From assembly GCF_001590905.1 (NCBI RefSeq), contig NZ_BCTT01000001.1, forward strand, positions 156,314 through 220,313: 64,000 nt of DNA, read 5' to 3'. This stretch comes from Serratia grimesii NBRC 13537. GTDB lineage: Bacteria > Pseudomonadota > Gammaproteobacteria > Enterobacterales > Enterobacteriaceae. Shown here piece after piece: positions 19,567 to 28,120 of this stretch; position 1 is the stretch's first letter, and each line of letters opens with the position of its first letter. The notes under the pieces are model-generated. The model was not told the DNA's origin. It ran no database searches and saw nothing but the letters and a program-made list of their open reading frames with translations. The translations under genes were made by a program, and so were the position numbers.

Positions 19567-20598
19567 CTAAAAGGTCAGCGAATCATAGTTTTTGCGCCGG
19601 TAATTCAGCGCGGACAATGCCCACAGCAACACAAACAGCACAATAGCGGCGTAACCGACGCTGCCCATATGGTCATTGAGAATCTCAACACCGTGCCAAA
19701 GGCCGCCTTGTAACCCCAGTTTGTCGGCCAACAAACCTAAACCTTCCAGGCCCCCAATCACCAAAGCAATCACCACGCTGGTGCCGGTAATGGTCATATT
19801 GTAATACAGCTTGCGGATCGGTTTATTGAAGGCCCAACCATAAGCGCCGACCATCACAAAGTTATCCAGTGAGTCGATCAGCGCCATGCCGCTGGCAAAC
19901 AGCAACGGGAACAGCATAATCGACCAGACCGACAGGCCGGACGTGGCGCCTGCCGCGGAGATACCCAACAGACCGACTTCGGTGGCGGTGTCAAAACCCA
20001 GACCAAACAAAAAACCGACCAGATACATATGCCAGCTTTTATTCACCAGATTAAAAGCAAAGCGATACAGGCGTGTCATCACACCGCCGCTACCGTTAAC
20101 CAGCAGAGCCACATCTTGTTCCACCAATTTTTCTCCGCGTTTCGCCTGACGGAAAATGCGGTAAACATCGCGAAAAATCAGCCAGTTCAATAGCGCCATG
20201 GCCAGCAGGAACAGTGACGAGATGAGCGTGCCCAGTGTCGCACCATACTGATGCAGCCAGCCAATGCGGTCGCCAAAGGCCAATGAAGTGGCGGCAATGG
20301 CAATGCAGGCCAGGATCACGATGCTGGAGTGGCCCAAAGAGAAGAATGCGCCGACGGAAACCGGGCGCTGGCCTTGCTGCATCAGTTTGCGCGTAACGTT
20401 ATCGATAGCGGCGATATGGTCAGCATCCACCGCATGACGCAGCCCATAGCCATAAGCGAGCAAAGCGGCGGCGATTAACGCCGGGTAGCGATGGAAGGCG
20501 GCAAAAGCGGCCCCCCAGGCCAACAGATTTAGCGCCACCAGCGCCAGTAATAACCAAAAGGCGCGGGTATGGGTGTGGAAAAACTCGCGGTTTAACAT
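19567..20598 (-). CDS. Nickel/cobalt transporter, NiCoT (HoxN/HupN/NixA) family
   Basis: 343 residues from the ATG at 20598; the frame extends further upstream but only inside hypF. About eight membrane segments, with the NiCoT signature RHAVDADHIAAIDNVTRK in the second and LGHSSIVIL, plus LGFDTATEV further on, as in HoxN. It imports Ni2+ with high affinity across the inner membrane. The ATG is one base past the hypF TGA and preceded by AGGA, so it is translationally coupled to hypF and is the last gene of the hydN operon. The context points to supplying nickel for the HycE active site. Confidence 0.92.
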   Translation of the reverse strand: MLNREFFHTHTRAFWLLLALVALNLLAWGAAFAAFHRYPALIAAALLAYGYGLRHAVDADHIAAIDNVTRKLMQQGQRPVSVGAFFSLGHSSIVILACIAIAATSLAFGDRIGWLHQYGATLGTLISSLFLLAMALLNWLIFRDVYRIFRQAKRGEKLVEQDVALLVNGSGGVMTRLYRFAFNLVNKSWHMYLVGFLFGLGFDTATEVGLLGISAAGATSGLSVWSIMLFPLLFASGMALIDSLDNFVMVGAYGWAFNKPIRKLYYNMTITGTSVVIALVIGGLEGLGLLADKLGLQGGLWHGVEILNDHMGSVGYAAIVLFVLLWALSALNYRRKNYDSLTF

Positions 20599-20599
20599 A

Positions 20600-22897
20600 T
20601 CAGGTCCTGTCAAAGGTAGAAGAAGAAGCCGGAGAGTGTTGGGCGCAGGCGACCAGCGCCTGACCCAGCGCCAGCCCGCCATCACCCGCCGGCAATTGCT
20701 GTGGCAGCAGTATTTGCAAAGGGGCCAGATGGTGCTGCAGAAGTTGACGCAGAAGACGGTTGTGCAAAACACCACCGCCTACCGCCACATGCTCAATGCC
20801 ATGATGAGCAGCAAAATGTTTGGCCATATTCGCAAACCCTTGCGCCAACGCATCATGGAACGCCCAAGCCTGTTGCGCGGCAGGGGCCTGCCAGCCCAAC
20901 CATTGCTGCCAGAACACGGATAAATCCAGCTGATTACCGCGAAGCGGTAACGTAACAGGGTGAGGGCAAGGCTCACTTTGATGGGCAAGAGCTTCAAAAA
21001 TGCTGGCTGCTTCTCCCTCCCAACTTTGCTGTGCAGGGGCATAACCCAGCGCCGCTGCTGCGGCATCAAACAAACGACCGCATGAAGAGGCTAACGGCGC
21101 ATTAATACCGGCGTTAATTGCGTGTAGCAGCGGTTGCCATGGGGTTTGCAGCAACGGTTTAGCCTGTGGATAGCGTTGCCAGTCCGGTACGAAACGTGCA
21201 AAGTGCGCGAGCTGATTACGCCAAGGTTGTTGTGCGGCACGATCGCCGCCGGGCAGCGCGACTGCCGGCAGGCCACCCAGATGGCGGCAACGACGGTAAT
21301 CAAATAACAGGCATTCTCCACCCCACAAAGCACCGTTCTGCCCATAACCGAGACCGTCTAACGCGAGGCCGATCACGGCACCGCCGTCCAGCGGCCAGTG
21401 ATGCTCAGCCAGACAAGCGGCCAAATGTGCATGATGGTGCAACACGGGTGTCACCGGCAGCGATTGCAGCGCAGCCCACTGGTGGCTGACATAACCGGGA
21501 TGAGCGTCGCTTGCCAGCCGCTGCGGTTGGCAATGGTATAAGCCGATGAAATGCTGCATTGCCTGTTGCCACTGTTGCTGGATATCCTCCCGTTCTAAAT
21601 CACCAAAATGCGCGCTGAGCAGGGCGTTATCTCCTGCGATCAGGCAAAAAGTATTTTTACGATCGCCACCCACGGCCAACAACGGTTGCTGAGCAGGAAA
21701 GCCTGGCGGTAGCGGCAGGGCGTCAGGCACGAATCCACGCGCCCGGCGTAGCATTTCATGGCCATTCGGCAGCAAACGAACGAGAGAATCGTCCGCACGT
21801 TGTACGATCTCGCGATTGTGCATGAGCCACAGATCGGCAATTCCGGTCAGCTCAGTTAACGCCTGGTCATTCGTTAATACTGGCCGCAGGCCTGCAGCAT
21901 TGCCAGAGGTCATCACCAACGGCCGTTGTATTTCTTGCATCAAGAGATGCTGAATTGGGTTAGCGGGCAACATTAAGCCCACTTCATTCAATTGTGGGGC
22001 AATAGCCTCGGACAACGGTGACTCGGCAGACAGTGCCGTCAGGACGATAGGTGCAGCAGGCGACGTCAATAATGCCTGTAACCGCGGCAGGTCAACGTCA
22101 GCGGAACAGCGCTCCAGCCAACGGGTATCCGGTAACATCACCGCCAGCGGTTTGCTCGGTCTCCGTTTCCGTAGGCGAAGGCGATCGACGGCCTGGGTAT
22201 TGGTGGCGTCACAAGCCAGGTGAAAACCGCCCAGACCCTTGATTGCCACAATGTGTCCGGCAGCCAAGGCAACGGCAGCCTGTTGCAACGCCGCTTCGCC
22301 TTGATACTGGGCCTCTCCTGGCGCGCCACAGCAGAACAGCTGTGGCCCACATTCGCTACAGGCCACGGGTTGTGCATGAAAGCGTCGGTCTTGCGGGGCG
22401 TGATACTCCCGATCGCAGCGCGGGCAGAGAATGAATGGCGCCATGCTGGTTGCCGGACGATCATAAGGCATCGTGCGAATAAGGGTAAAACGGGGGCCAC
22501 AATGCGTGCAGTTGATAAAGGGATAACGGTAACGCCGATCCTGCGGATCATTCATTTCCTGTAGGCATTGCGGGCAGGTCGCCGCGTCCGGGACGATGTG
22601 CGTAGCCATAGCGCCGGACTGACTGGGGCGGATGCTGAAATCATTGGGGGCGTGCAGCCAGGTAAAGGGCCATTGCTGAATGCGATCGATCTGCGCCAAC
22701 GGAGGCGCCTGTTGATGCAATACATGCAGGAACAACTCAAGTTCGACGGGCTGTACCAGACGAATCTCCACACCAGCACTGTCGTTCCAGACTTCGCCAC
22801 GCAGGTTGAGCTGTTCGGCCAGTTGCCAGACAAAAGGCCGGAAGCCGACGCCCTGTACTTTGCCGCTGATGCGCAGCAGTAATCCTGAATGGGACAT
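20600..22897 (-). CDS. hypF: Carbamoyltransferase HypF, NiFe-hydrogenase maturation
   Basis: 765 residues (E. coli about 750). Domains in order: acylphosphatase-like (about 1-90, [16 protein letters not shown]), two zinc-finger-like CxxC...CxxC modules ([20 protein letters not shown]), a YrdC-like ATP-binding domain ([27 protein letters not shown]) and a Kae1-like carbamoyltransferase domain ([23 protein letters not shown]). It turns carbamoyl phosphate into the thiocarboxamide on HypE that becomes the CN ligands of the NiFe site. It sits between fdhF and the nickel transporter, downstream of hydN as in the E. coli hydN-hypF unit. Confidence 0.96.
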   Translation of the reverse strand: MSHSGLLLRISGKVQGVGFRPFVWQLAEQLNLRGEVWNDSAGVEIRLVQPVELELFLHVLHQQAPPLAQIDRIQQWPFTWLHAPNDFSIRPSQSGAMATHIVPDAATCPQCLQEMNDPQDRRYRYPFINCTHCGPRFTLIRTMPYDRPATSMAPFILCPRCDREYHAPQDRRFHAQPVACSECGPQLFCCGAPGEAQYQGEAALQQAAVALAAGHIVAIKGLGGFHLACDATNTQAVDRLRLRKRRPSKPLAVMLPDTRWLERCSADVDLPRLQALLTSPAAPIVLTALSAESPLSEAIAPQLNEVGLMLPANPIQHLLMQEIQRPLVMTSGNAAGLRPVLTNDQALTELTGIADLWLMHNREIVQRADDSLVRLLPNGHEMLRRARGFVPDALPLPPGFPAQQPLLAVGGDRKNTFCLIAGDNALLSAHFGDLEREDIQQQWQQAMQHFIGLYHCQPQRLASDAHPGYVSHQWAALQSLPVTPVLHHHAHLAACLAEHHWPLDGGAVIGLALDGLGYGQNGALWGGECLLFDYRRCRHLGGLPAVALPGGDRAAQQPWRNQLAHFARFVPDWQRYPQAKPLLQTPWQPLLHAINAGINAPLASSCGRLFDAAAAALGYAPAQQSWEGEAASIFEALAHQSEPCPHPVTLPLRGNQLDLSVFWQQWLGWQAPAAQQAWAFHDALAQGFANMAKHFAAHHGIEHVAVGGGVLHNRLLRQLLQHHLAPLQILLPQQLPAGDGGLALGQALVACAQHSPASSSTFDRT

Positions 22898-22918
22898 AGT
22901 TAATTACCTTCTGCGGGT

Positions 22919-23004
22919 TTTGTAGGGGCGCTGCATGGCTGCGCCCGGGGTAATCGGTTCGACGGCGACCGGGTTATCGGGGCGAATTATTCGCCCCCTA
23001 CAAA
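22919..23004. repeat. 86-bp palindromic intergenic element (REP/MITE-like)
   Basis: The gap between hypF and fdhF begins with TTTGTAGGGGCG and ends with its near-exact reverse complement CGCCCCCTACAAA (one extra C). Inside lie two nested hairpins: GGGCGC/GCGCCC near 22927-22947 and GGGGCGAAT/ATTCGCCCC near 22979-22998. The layout (terminal inverted repeats, GC-rich internal hairpins, no ORF) is that of small palindromic repeats scattered between genes in Enterobacterales. It could modulate the fdhF-hypF mRNA. Confidence 0.7.
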
Positions 23005-23019
23005 GTTGACGGTGCCGCT

Positions 23020-25176
23020 TTAGAACACATCTTCTGCTGCGCGACGCAGGCGGGCCTTCATGTCGCTGTAGCTCTGCTGGGCATAATTTTCCGCCCAGTT
23101 CTGATCGCTAATTGCCGCCAGTTTTACCGCGCAGTACTTGGTTTCTGGCGTTTTGGAGACTGGGTCCAGATTTTCTTGGGTCAGTTCGTTACAGGCCCCA
23201 ATCCACCACTGGTAGGTCATATATACCGCCCCCAGATTGATGCGTTCGTTATAGTTGGCGCGACTGATGACCTTGCCGCGGCGCGAGCTGACCCACACCA
23301 GTTGCTGATCGGCAATACCCAGCGCTTCGGCATCCTGTGGATTGATCTGCACGAAACCGGGTTCATCAGCCAGAGTTTGCAACGCGGCACAGTTACCGGT
23401 CATCGAACGGCATGAGTAATGGCCGACCTCACGCACGGTACAGAGCACCAGCGGGTAGTCTGCATCCGGGATTTCCGCTGGCGCACGCCAGGTGGTGGCA
23501 AATAATTGGCCCTTACCGGACGGCGTGGTGAACTGATTGCCCTGATACAGATAAGGCGTTCCCTGGCTTTCCAGCGTGGTACAAGGCCATTGAACATGGC
23601 CAAGTTCGCCCATTTTTTCGTAAGTGGCACCGTAAAACAGCGGGCAGAGTTCGCGCATTTCGTCCCAGATCTGCTGGTTATCGTCGTAATGCATCGGATA
23701 GCCCATCTCGGTCGCCAACAGACTGATGATTTCCCAATCGCGTTTGACGTTGTACTGCGGCTCAATGGCTTTTTCGAAACGTTGGAACCCGCGATCGGCA
23801 CAGGAGAATACGCCACCATGCTCACCCCAGGAGGTGGCAGGCAGGATCACATCGGCCTGTTCGGCGGTTTTGGTCATAAAGATGTCTTGCACTATCACAA
23901 AGTCCAATGCGTCGAACGCGCCGCGCACCAGGCTCAGATCGGCTTCGGTCTGTAACGGATCTTCCCCCATGATGTAATAGGCCTTCACTTTACCTTCGTG
24001 CACCAAATGTGGGATCTCGGTAATGCGGTAACCGACGTTGGGATCCATCTTGCTGGCATCAATACCCCAGGCCGCAGCGAATTTGGCGCGGACGCCAGCG
24101 TCGGTGACGGCCTGATAACCTGGGAACTCATTGGGCAGGACGCCCATATCACAGGCACCCTGAACGTTGTTCTGCCCACGTACCGGGCCAACCCCCACAT
24201 TAGCGCGTCCCAGATTGCCGGTAAGCAGCGCCAGACTGGCAAGGCCTTTGACCACATCGACAGCCTGACCGAATTGAGTCACGCCCATGCCCCACATGAT
24301 GGTGGCGGAAGGCGCACTGGCGTAGGTGCGCATCGCCTGGCGAATTTGCTGGGCGCTAACGCCGGTCAGATGTTCCACGGCTTCTGGCGCATAATCCGCT
24401 AACTGTAGGCGGTAAGCCTCGAAACCTTCCGTGTATTTCGCCACGTAATCGCGGTCATACAGGTTTTCTTCAATCAGCGTATAGGCAAAGGCATTCACCA
24501 GCGCCATGTTACAGCCGTTTTTGATCTGCAAATGTTGGTCGGCAATACGTGCGGTTTCGATACGGCGCGGGTCACAGACGATAATTTGCGCGCCTTTCTC
24601 TTTGGCCTTCAGCACCCGGCGAGCCACGATAGGGTGCGAATCGGCACAGTTGTAACCGATGACCAGCAGGCATTTAGAGTTTTCGATATCGCCAATCGAG
24701 TTGCTCATTGCGCCGTTGCCCAATGTGGCCTGCAAACCTGCCACCGACGGGCCATGACAGACACGGGCGCAGCAGTCAACGTTGTTGGTCCCAATCACCG
24801 CACGCGCGAACTTCTGCATAACGTAGTTGGTTTCATTACCGGTGCCACGTGATGAGCCGGTATGCATGATCGCGCTGGCACCGTGTTTATCTTTGATCTG
24901 TTGTAAGCGTTGCGCGGTATAACGAATCGCTTCATCCCAGCTGACCGCTTCAAACTTGCCGCCTTTCTCACGGCGAATAAGCGGCTGGCTCAGGCGCGGG
25001 GTCAAGAGTTTGGTATCGTTTAGAAAGTCCCAGCCGTAATAACCTTTCAGGCACAGCTCGCCCTGATTGGTCACGCCATCAGCCGCCTCGGCACGGATGA
25101 TTTTCCCGTTGTCGACCACCAGTTTCATTTTGCAGCCTGCACCGCAGTAAGGGCAGACGGTTGTGATTTTTTTCAT
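23020..25176 (-). CDS. fdhF: Formate dehydrogenase H, cysteine-containing variant
   Basis: 718 residues (E. coli 715). Molybdopterin oxidoreductase with an N-terminal 4Fe-4S site (Cys 8, 11, 15 and 42) and bis-MGD domains. The active-site stretch reads CCARVCHGPSVAGL: residue 140, selenocysteine (UGA) in E. coli, is Cys encoded by TGT (minus strand 24759-24757). The adjacent His141 and the GPVRGQNNVQG arginine segment are kept, so a formate-oxidising Cys enzyme is expected. It passes electrons from formate to HydN/HycB of the FHL complex in the cytosol. AGGA lies 9 nt before the ATG. It follows hydN by 11 bp in one operon. Confidence 0.95.
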   Translation of the reverse strand: MKKITTVCPYCGAGCKMKLVVDNGKIIRAEAADGVTNQGELCLKGYYGWDFLNDTKLLTPRLSQPLIRREKGGKFEAVSWDEAIRYTAQRLQQIKDKHGASAIMHTGSSRGTGNETNYVMQKFARAVIGTNNVDCCARVCHGPSVAGLQATLGNGAMSNSIGDIENSKCLLVIGYNCADSHPIVARRVLKAKEKGAQIIVCDPRRIETARIADQHLQIKNGCNMALVNAFAYTLIEENLYDRDYVAKYTEGFEAYRLQLADYAPEAVEHLTGVSAQQIRQAMRTYASAPSATIMWGMGVTQFGQAVDVVKGLASLALLTGNLGRANVGVGPVRGQNNVQGACDMGVLPNEFPGYQAVTDAGVRAKFAAAWGIDASKMDPNVGYRITEIPHLVHEGKVKAYYIMGEDPLQTEADLSLVRGAFDALDFVIVQDIFMTKTAEQADVILPATSWGEHGGVFSCADRGFQRFEKAIEPQYNVKRDWEIISLLATEMGYPMHYDDNQQIWDEMRELCPLFYGATYEKMGELGHVQWPCTTLESQGTPYLYQGNQFTTPSGKGQLFATTWRAPAEIPDADYPLVLCTVREVGHYSCRSMTGNCAALQTLADEPGFVQINPQDAEALGIADQQLVWVSSRRGKVISRANYNERINLGAVYMTYQWWIGACNELTQENLDPVSKTPETKYCAVKLAAISDQNWAENYAQQSYSDMKARLRRAAEDVF

Positions 25177-25187
25177 CGGTTCAGTTC

Positions 25188-25730
25188 CTAAAACAGTGAC
25201 GACAGGGTGTCGAGCGCGGCGCGACGACGTTTCTCGGCATTCATTTCTTGCAGCATATTGCGGTCAACGCAGTGCAGTGCATTAGTTGGGCAGGTTTCCA
25301 TGCAGGCGGGGCCGCTATCACGACCGATACACAGGTCGCATTTGTGGGCTTCAGCTTTCTCGGTGGTGGCACTCATCACAGCGCCGTTCTGGCGGACAAC
25401 CGGGCGGGTGATCACTTCCATCGCGCCGTAAGGGCAAGCGACGACACAGGTTTTGCAGCCGATGCAGCGTTCTTGCATCACCAGCACCATGCCGTTGGTG
25501 CGACTGATCGCACCGTTGGGGCACACATTGGAACAAGGTGCGTCTTCACACTGGCGGCACAGTACGGCGGTACTGACGTTAACGCCTTTGATCACATGCA
25601 GTCGCGGGGCGAAGCTGGCGGGATTTAGCGCTGAAATTTCCTGGCTTTCACTGTGTGCCATCACACAGGCGATCTCACAGGTACGGCAGCCGATGCATTT
25701 TTTGGGATCGGCGATGATAAACCGGTTCAT
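25188..25730 (-). CDS. hydN: Electron transport protein HydN (4Fe-4S ferredoxin-like)
   Basis: 180 residues from the ATG at 25730, preceded by AGGAG at 6 nt; the frame could extend one codon to a TTG. Four 4Fe-4S cluster motifs are seen (CIGCRTCEIAC, CRQCEDAPCSNVCP, CIGCKTCVVACP, CDLC...CMETCP). The sequence closely follows E. coli HydN, including HVIKGVN and MQERCIGCK. It is the presumed electron carrier for formate dehydrogenase H. First gene of the hydN-fdhF-hypF-nickel transporter operon with its own sigma-54 promoter. Confidence 0.95.
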   Translation of the reverse strand: MNRFIIADPKKCIGCRTCEIACVMAHSESQEISALNPASFAPRLHVIKGVNVSTAVLCRQCEDAPCSNVCPNGAISRTNGMVLVMQERCIGCKTCVVACPYGAMEVITRPVVRQNGAVMSATTEKAEAHKCDLCIGRDSGPACMETCPTNALHCVDRNMLQEMNAEKRRRAALDTLSSLF

Positions 25731-25792
25731 CAATAACTCCTGGGTTACCCTTCAGCAGGGTATGGCAGTAGAAACGTTGTGACTTCTTTTAG

Positions 25793-25807
25793 GCATAAAG
25801 CATGCCA
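25793..25807 (-). promoter_or_regulatory. Sigma-54 (-24/-12) promoter of the hydN operon
   Basis: On the minus strand TGGCATGCTTTATGC matches the consensus TGGCAC-N5-TTGC, with GG and GC at the required spacing, 63 bp from the hydN start. The sequence resembles the hycA promoter in this window (TGGCACACTTTATGC). Confidence 0.85.
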
Positions 25808-25865
25808 ATTATTAAAATTCATTAAAAACATAGGATTAGTGAGGGTGTGACGATATGACCGACCA

Positions 25866-25887
25866 CGCATCGACATAATTGACGATG
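25866..25887. promoter_or_regulatory. Candidate FhlA upstream activating site for hydN
   Basis: The palindromic sequence CATCGACATAATTGACGATG lies about 60 bp upstream of the hydN sigma-54 promoter. Similar TGTCGA/TGACG motifs occur upstream of hypA and hycA. Assignment to FhlA is inference from position and motif recurrence. Confidence 0.4.
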
Positions 25888-25892
25888 CCGCG

Positions 25893-26363
25893 TCAGACAT
25901 TCGTCACCACCAGTTGTGGGTAGCCGCCCTGGTGCGGCCAGTCATGCAGCCGCTGATGCAGGGTGGTTACTGCCTGCCTTACCGCCGCGCCGATCGGGTA
26001 GTAAAACGCCACCACCTCCGGCTGAATGCCGATAAAAGTAATATCCGGCACCGTTTCGCGCAGTTGGTCGATCAGGAAGTTGAGCGGCAGGTTATGGGTA
26101 GTCATGATGAACATGTCGGCAATGTCTTTTTCATCGATCACCCGGGTTTCTCCCGCGGCCAGCCCCATGTCGGTGGCATCGACAATCACCAGCCGTGAAG
26201 GGTGCAGCTCGCGGATATGGCCAATGTCGTTTTCCGGTGCGGCGCCGCCGTCAATCACCGTCCAGCCGTCGGGGGGATTGCCGGCACAGAGTTCTGCCAG
26301 CAGCGGTCCGGCACCGTCATCACCCATCATGCAGTTGCCTACACACAATAGAACGTCAGTCAT
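25893..26363 (-). CDS. hycI: Hydrogenase 3 maturation endopeptidase HycI
   Basis: 156 residues, same size as E. coli HycI. It has the family's GNCMMGDDGAGP start (Glu/Asp nickel-sensing site), VIDGGAAPENDI, IVDATDMG and the MTTHNLPLN segment. It removes the C-terminal tail of pre-HycE after nickel insertion. The start at 26363 is favoured over the ATG at 26366 by GGAGG spacing. It overlaps the end of hycH and ends the hyc operon. Confidence 0.95.
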   Translation of the reverse strand: MTDVLLCVGNCMMGDDGAGPLLAELCAGNPPDGWTVIDGGAAPENDIGHIRELHPSRLVIVDATDMGLAAGETRVIDEKDIADMFIMTTHNLPLNFLIDQLRETVPDITFIGIQPEVVAFYYPIGAAVRQAVTTLHQRLHDWPHQGGYPQLVVTNV

Positions 26364-26772
26364 CATGCCTCCGGACCATCAGATAAATGGCAGGTTCGTT
26401 TTCAATCGATTGCAGCAGGGCGATCAGCTGCTGGCTCCAGTCTTGCTGTTCCACGGTCATCTGCGGCGCTGCGGTACTCAAGGCAGTGGCTAACAAGTGG
26501 GTATGGCTGCTGTCGATACAAATTTCCCCAAAGCGATCGACCCCTTCAAGCTTGCGCCGGGCGGTGCTGCCTACGGGCAGGTGGGCCACCCATGCGTGGA
26601 ACCCGGTCAGTGGGCAACTGAGTTTGGCCTCCAGGCAGTCGATAACACCCAGATGGTGGCCGATAGCCAGGCTGTAATAGATCACCTCCTGGGCTTTGGG
26701 TGGGGCCTTTTTCTCTTGCACGAACTTACGGCTTAGGGAGTAAAACACCACTTGAGCCTGGGAACCGGTCAT
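26356..26772 (-). CDS. hycH: Formate hydrogenlyase maturation protein HycH
   Basis: 138 residues (E. coli 136). Family features are the [11 protein letters not shown] start, [20 protein letters not shown] and the C-terminal half with HLLATAL. It is needed for conversion of the HycE precursor to the mature large subunit; the biochemical role is unclear. It overlaps hycG at its start (GGGAG upstream inside hycG) and hycI at its end. Confidence 0.93.
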   Translation of the reverse strand: MTGSQAQVVFYSLSRKFVQEKKAPPKAQEVIYYSLAIGHHLGVIDCLEAKLSCPLTGFHAWVAHLPVGSTARRKLEGVDRFGEICIDSSHTHLLATALSTAAPQMTVEQQDWSQQLIALLQSIENEPAIYLMVRRHDD

Positions 26773-27566
26773 AGTCGCAACTCCCCACGCAGTACCCGCT
26801 GATAGATACCTTGCAGGTTGCCGACAATCTCGCTCAGACGTAGATCGTCTTGTTGTTGCAGGTAAGCGCTAATGCGTTGTTCGACGGGGAGTGCACTGTC
26901 TGCTGCCAGCAATTGCATGAACTGGTCGGCGATTTGGCGACCATAGCGGTAGCCGGCCATCCGCCTGGCTTCCCGATCCAGTAATACCCGTAACGGTTGG
27001 GGGAGTTCAGGGTGCAGCAAATGTGCCGCTTCACCCTGGGTTTCATCATGCTGGCGGCCTTTGATTTTCTGATCCAACAGACCGAGCGCCATGGCGAAAC
27101 CGTAAATGGTCGCGGCGGGCGTTGGCGGGCAACCGGGGATATAGACATCGACCGGTACGATGCGATCGGTGCCGCCCCATACACAGTAGAGATCGTGGAA
27201 AATGCCGCCGCTGTTGCCGCAGGCACCGTAAGAGATGCTGATTTTCGGATCGGGTGAGGCTTGCCAGGCACGGATCGCCGGGATACGCATGGCGCGGGTG
27301 ACTGCCCCGGTAAACAGCAAAATATCGGCGTGACGGGGTGAGGGAACCACTTTAATACCGAAGCGTTCGGCATCGAACAGCGGCGAAATGGCGGCAAAAA
27401 TCTCTATTTCACAACCATTGCAACCGCCGCAGTCTACCCGGTAAACATAGGCCGAACGGCGGATATCCTTCAGCAGGGTAGTTTTCAGCTTGGCGATGCT
27501 GTCGTCGAGGGTGATCGGCACCGGCAGGCCATTTTCATCGCGTGGGCCAATCAGTGGCGGATTCAT
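26769..27566 (-). CDS. hycG: Hydrogenase 3 small subunit HycG
   Basis: 265 residues (E. coli 255). NuoB-like small subunit with the proximal 4Fe-4S cysteines in [25 protein letters not shown] and IPGCPPTP. It links the HycE NiFe centre to HycF/HycB. The C-terminal extension (about 85 residues rich in Arg and Gln) is family-typical. It overlaps hycF by 4 bp and has GGGAGG upstream. Confidence 0.94.
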   Translation of the reverse strand: MNPPLIGPRDENGLPVPITLDDSIAKLKTTLLKDIRRSAYVYRVDCGGCNGCEIEIFAAISPLFDAERFGIKVVPSPRHADILLFTGAVTRAMRIPAIRAWQASPDPKISISYGACGNSGGIFHDLYCVWGGTDRIVPVDVYIPGCPPTPAATIYGFAMALGLLDQKIKGRQHDETQGEAAHLLHPELPQPLRVLLDREARRMAGYRYGRQIADQFMQLLAADSALPVEQRISAYLQQQDDLRLSEIVGNLQGIYQRVLRGELRL

Positions 27567-28108
27567 GAGATGACCTCCCGGGTCAAATGACGGCCAATGT
27601 CAATGCGATCGGCCTGGGTCAGGTTTTGCTGTTGTTTACAGGCAGGACAGGTTTCAAACTGCGGACGGCGGGCGGCCATTTCTGCACTGCTCAGTCCAAG
27701 CAGCGCAATCGCATAATCTATTTCTTTTTGCGACGCATAGGCTTTACCGCATTGCCGGCAATGGCAAATGGCGAAATCGGCGTGTTCATACAGATCCTCT
27801 TTGCGCCACACCGCCAGCTCGAATGCCTGTGAAAGTCGGATGGCGGTGGTTGGGCAGACCTCTTCACAGCGCGCACAGAAGATGCAGCGACCAAGAAAAA
27901 ACTGCCAACGTATTGTGCCGGTGGTCATGTCGGTCGACATGGACAACGCATTAGACGGACAGGCGTTAGCACAAGCCCCACAGGCAATGCATTGCTGCGG
28001 GTTATATTCGGGTTTGCCGCGAAAATTCGGGTCAATGACCAATGGTTTGGCTGGATAGGCCACGGTGGCAGGCCCGGTGTTCAGCACTTTTTTAATCAGT
28101 TTCAGCAT
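27563..28108 (-). CDS. hycF: Formate hydrogenlyase iron-sulfur subunit HycF
   Basis: 181 residues, NuoI-like 2x4Fe-4S protein: [15 protein letters not shown] and [16 protein letters not shown] further Cys-rich C-terminal part (CHCRQCG, CPACKQ) may bind another metal. It transfers electrons within the membrane-associated FHL complex. SD GGAG is 8 nt before the ATG. Lies 12 bp from hycE in the operon. Confidence 0.94.
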   Translation of the reverse strand: MLKLIKKVLNTGPATVAYPAKPLVIDPNFRGKPEYNPQQCIACGACANACPSNALSMSTDMTTGTIRWQFFLGRCIFCARCEEVCPTTAIRLSQAFELAVWRKEDLYEHADFAICHCRQCGKAYASQKEIDYAIALLGLSSAEMAARRPQFETCPACKQQQNLTQADRIDIGRHLTREVIS

Positions 28109-28120
28109 GATGGGCTCCGG

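Noticed and set aside
22919..23004. Rho-independent terminator between fdhF and hypF
   Set aside because: The hairpins lack a following T tract on the minus strand and the element has terminal inverted repeats, so a mobile palindromic repeat explains it better.
23020..25176. Possible selenocysteine UGA and SECIS element in fdhF
   Set aside because: The reading frame has no in-frame UGA; the Sec position is TGT, so no SECIS is expected.
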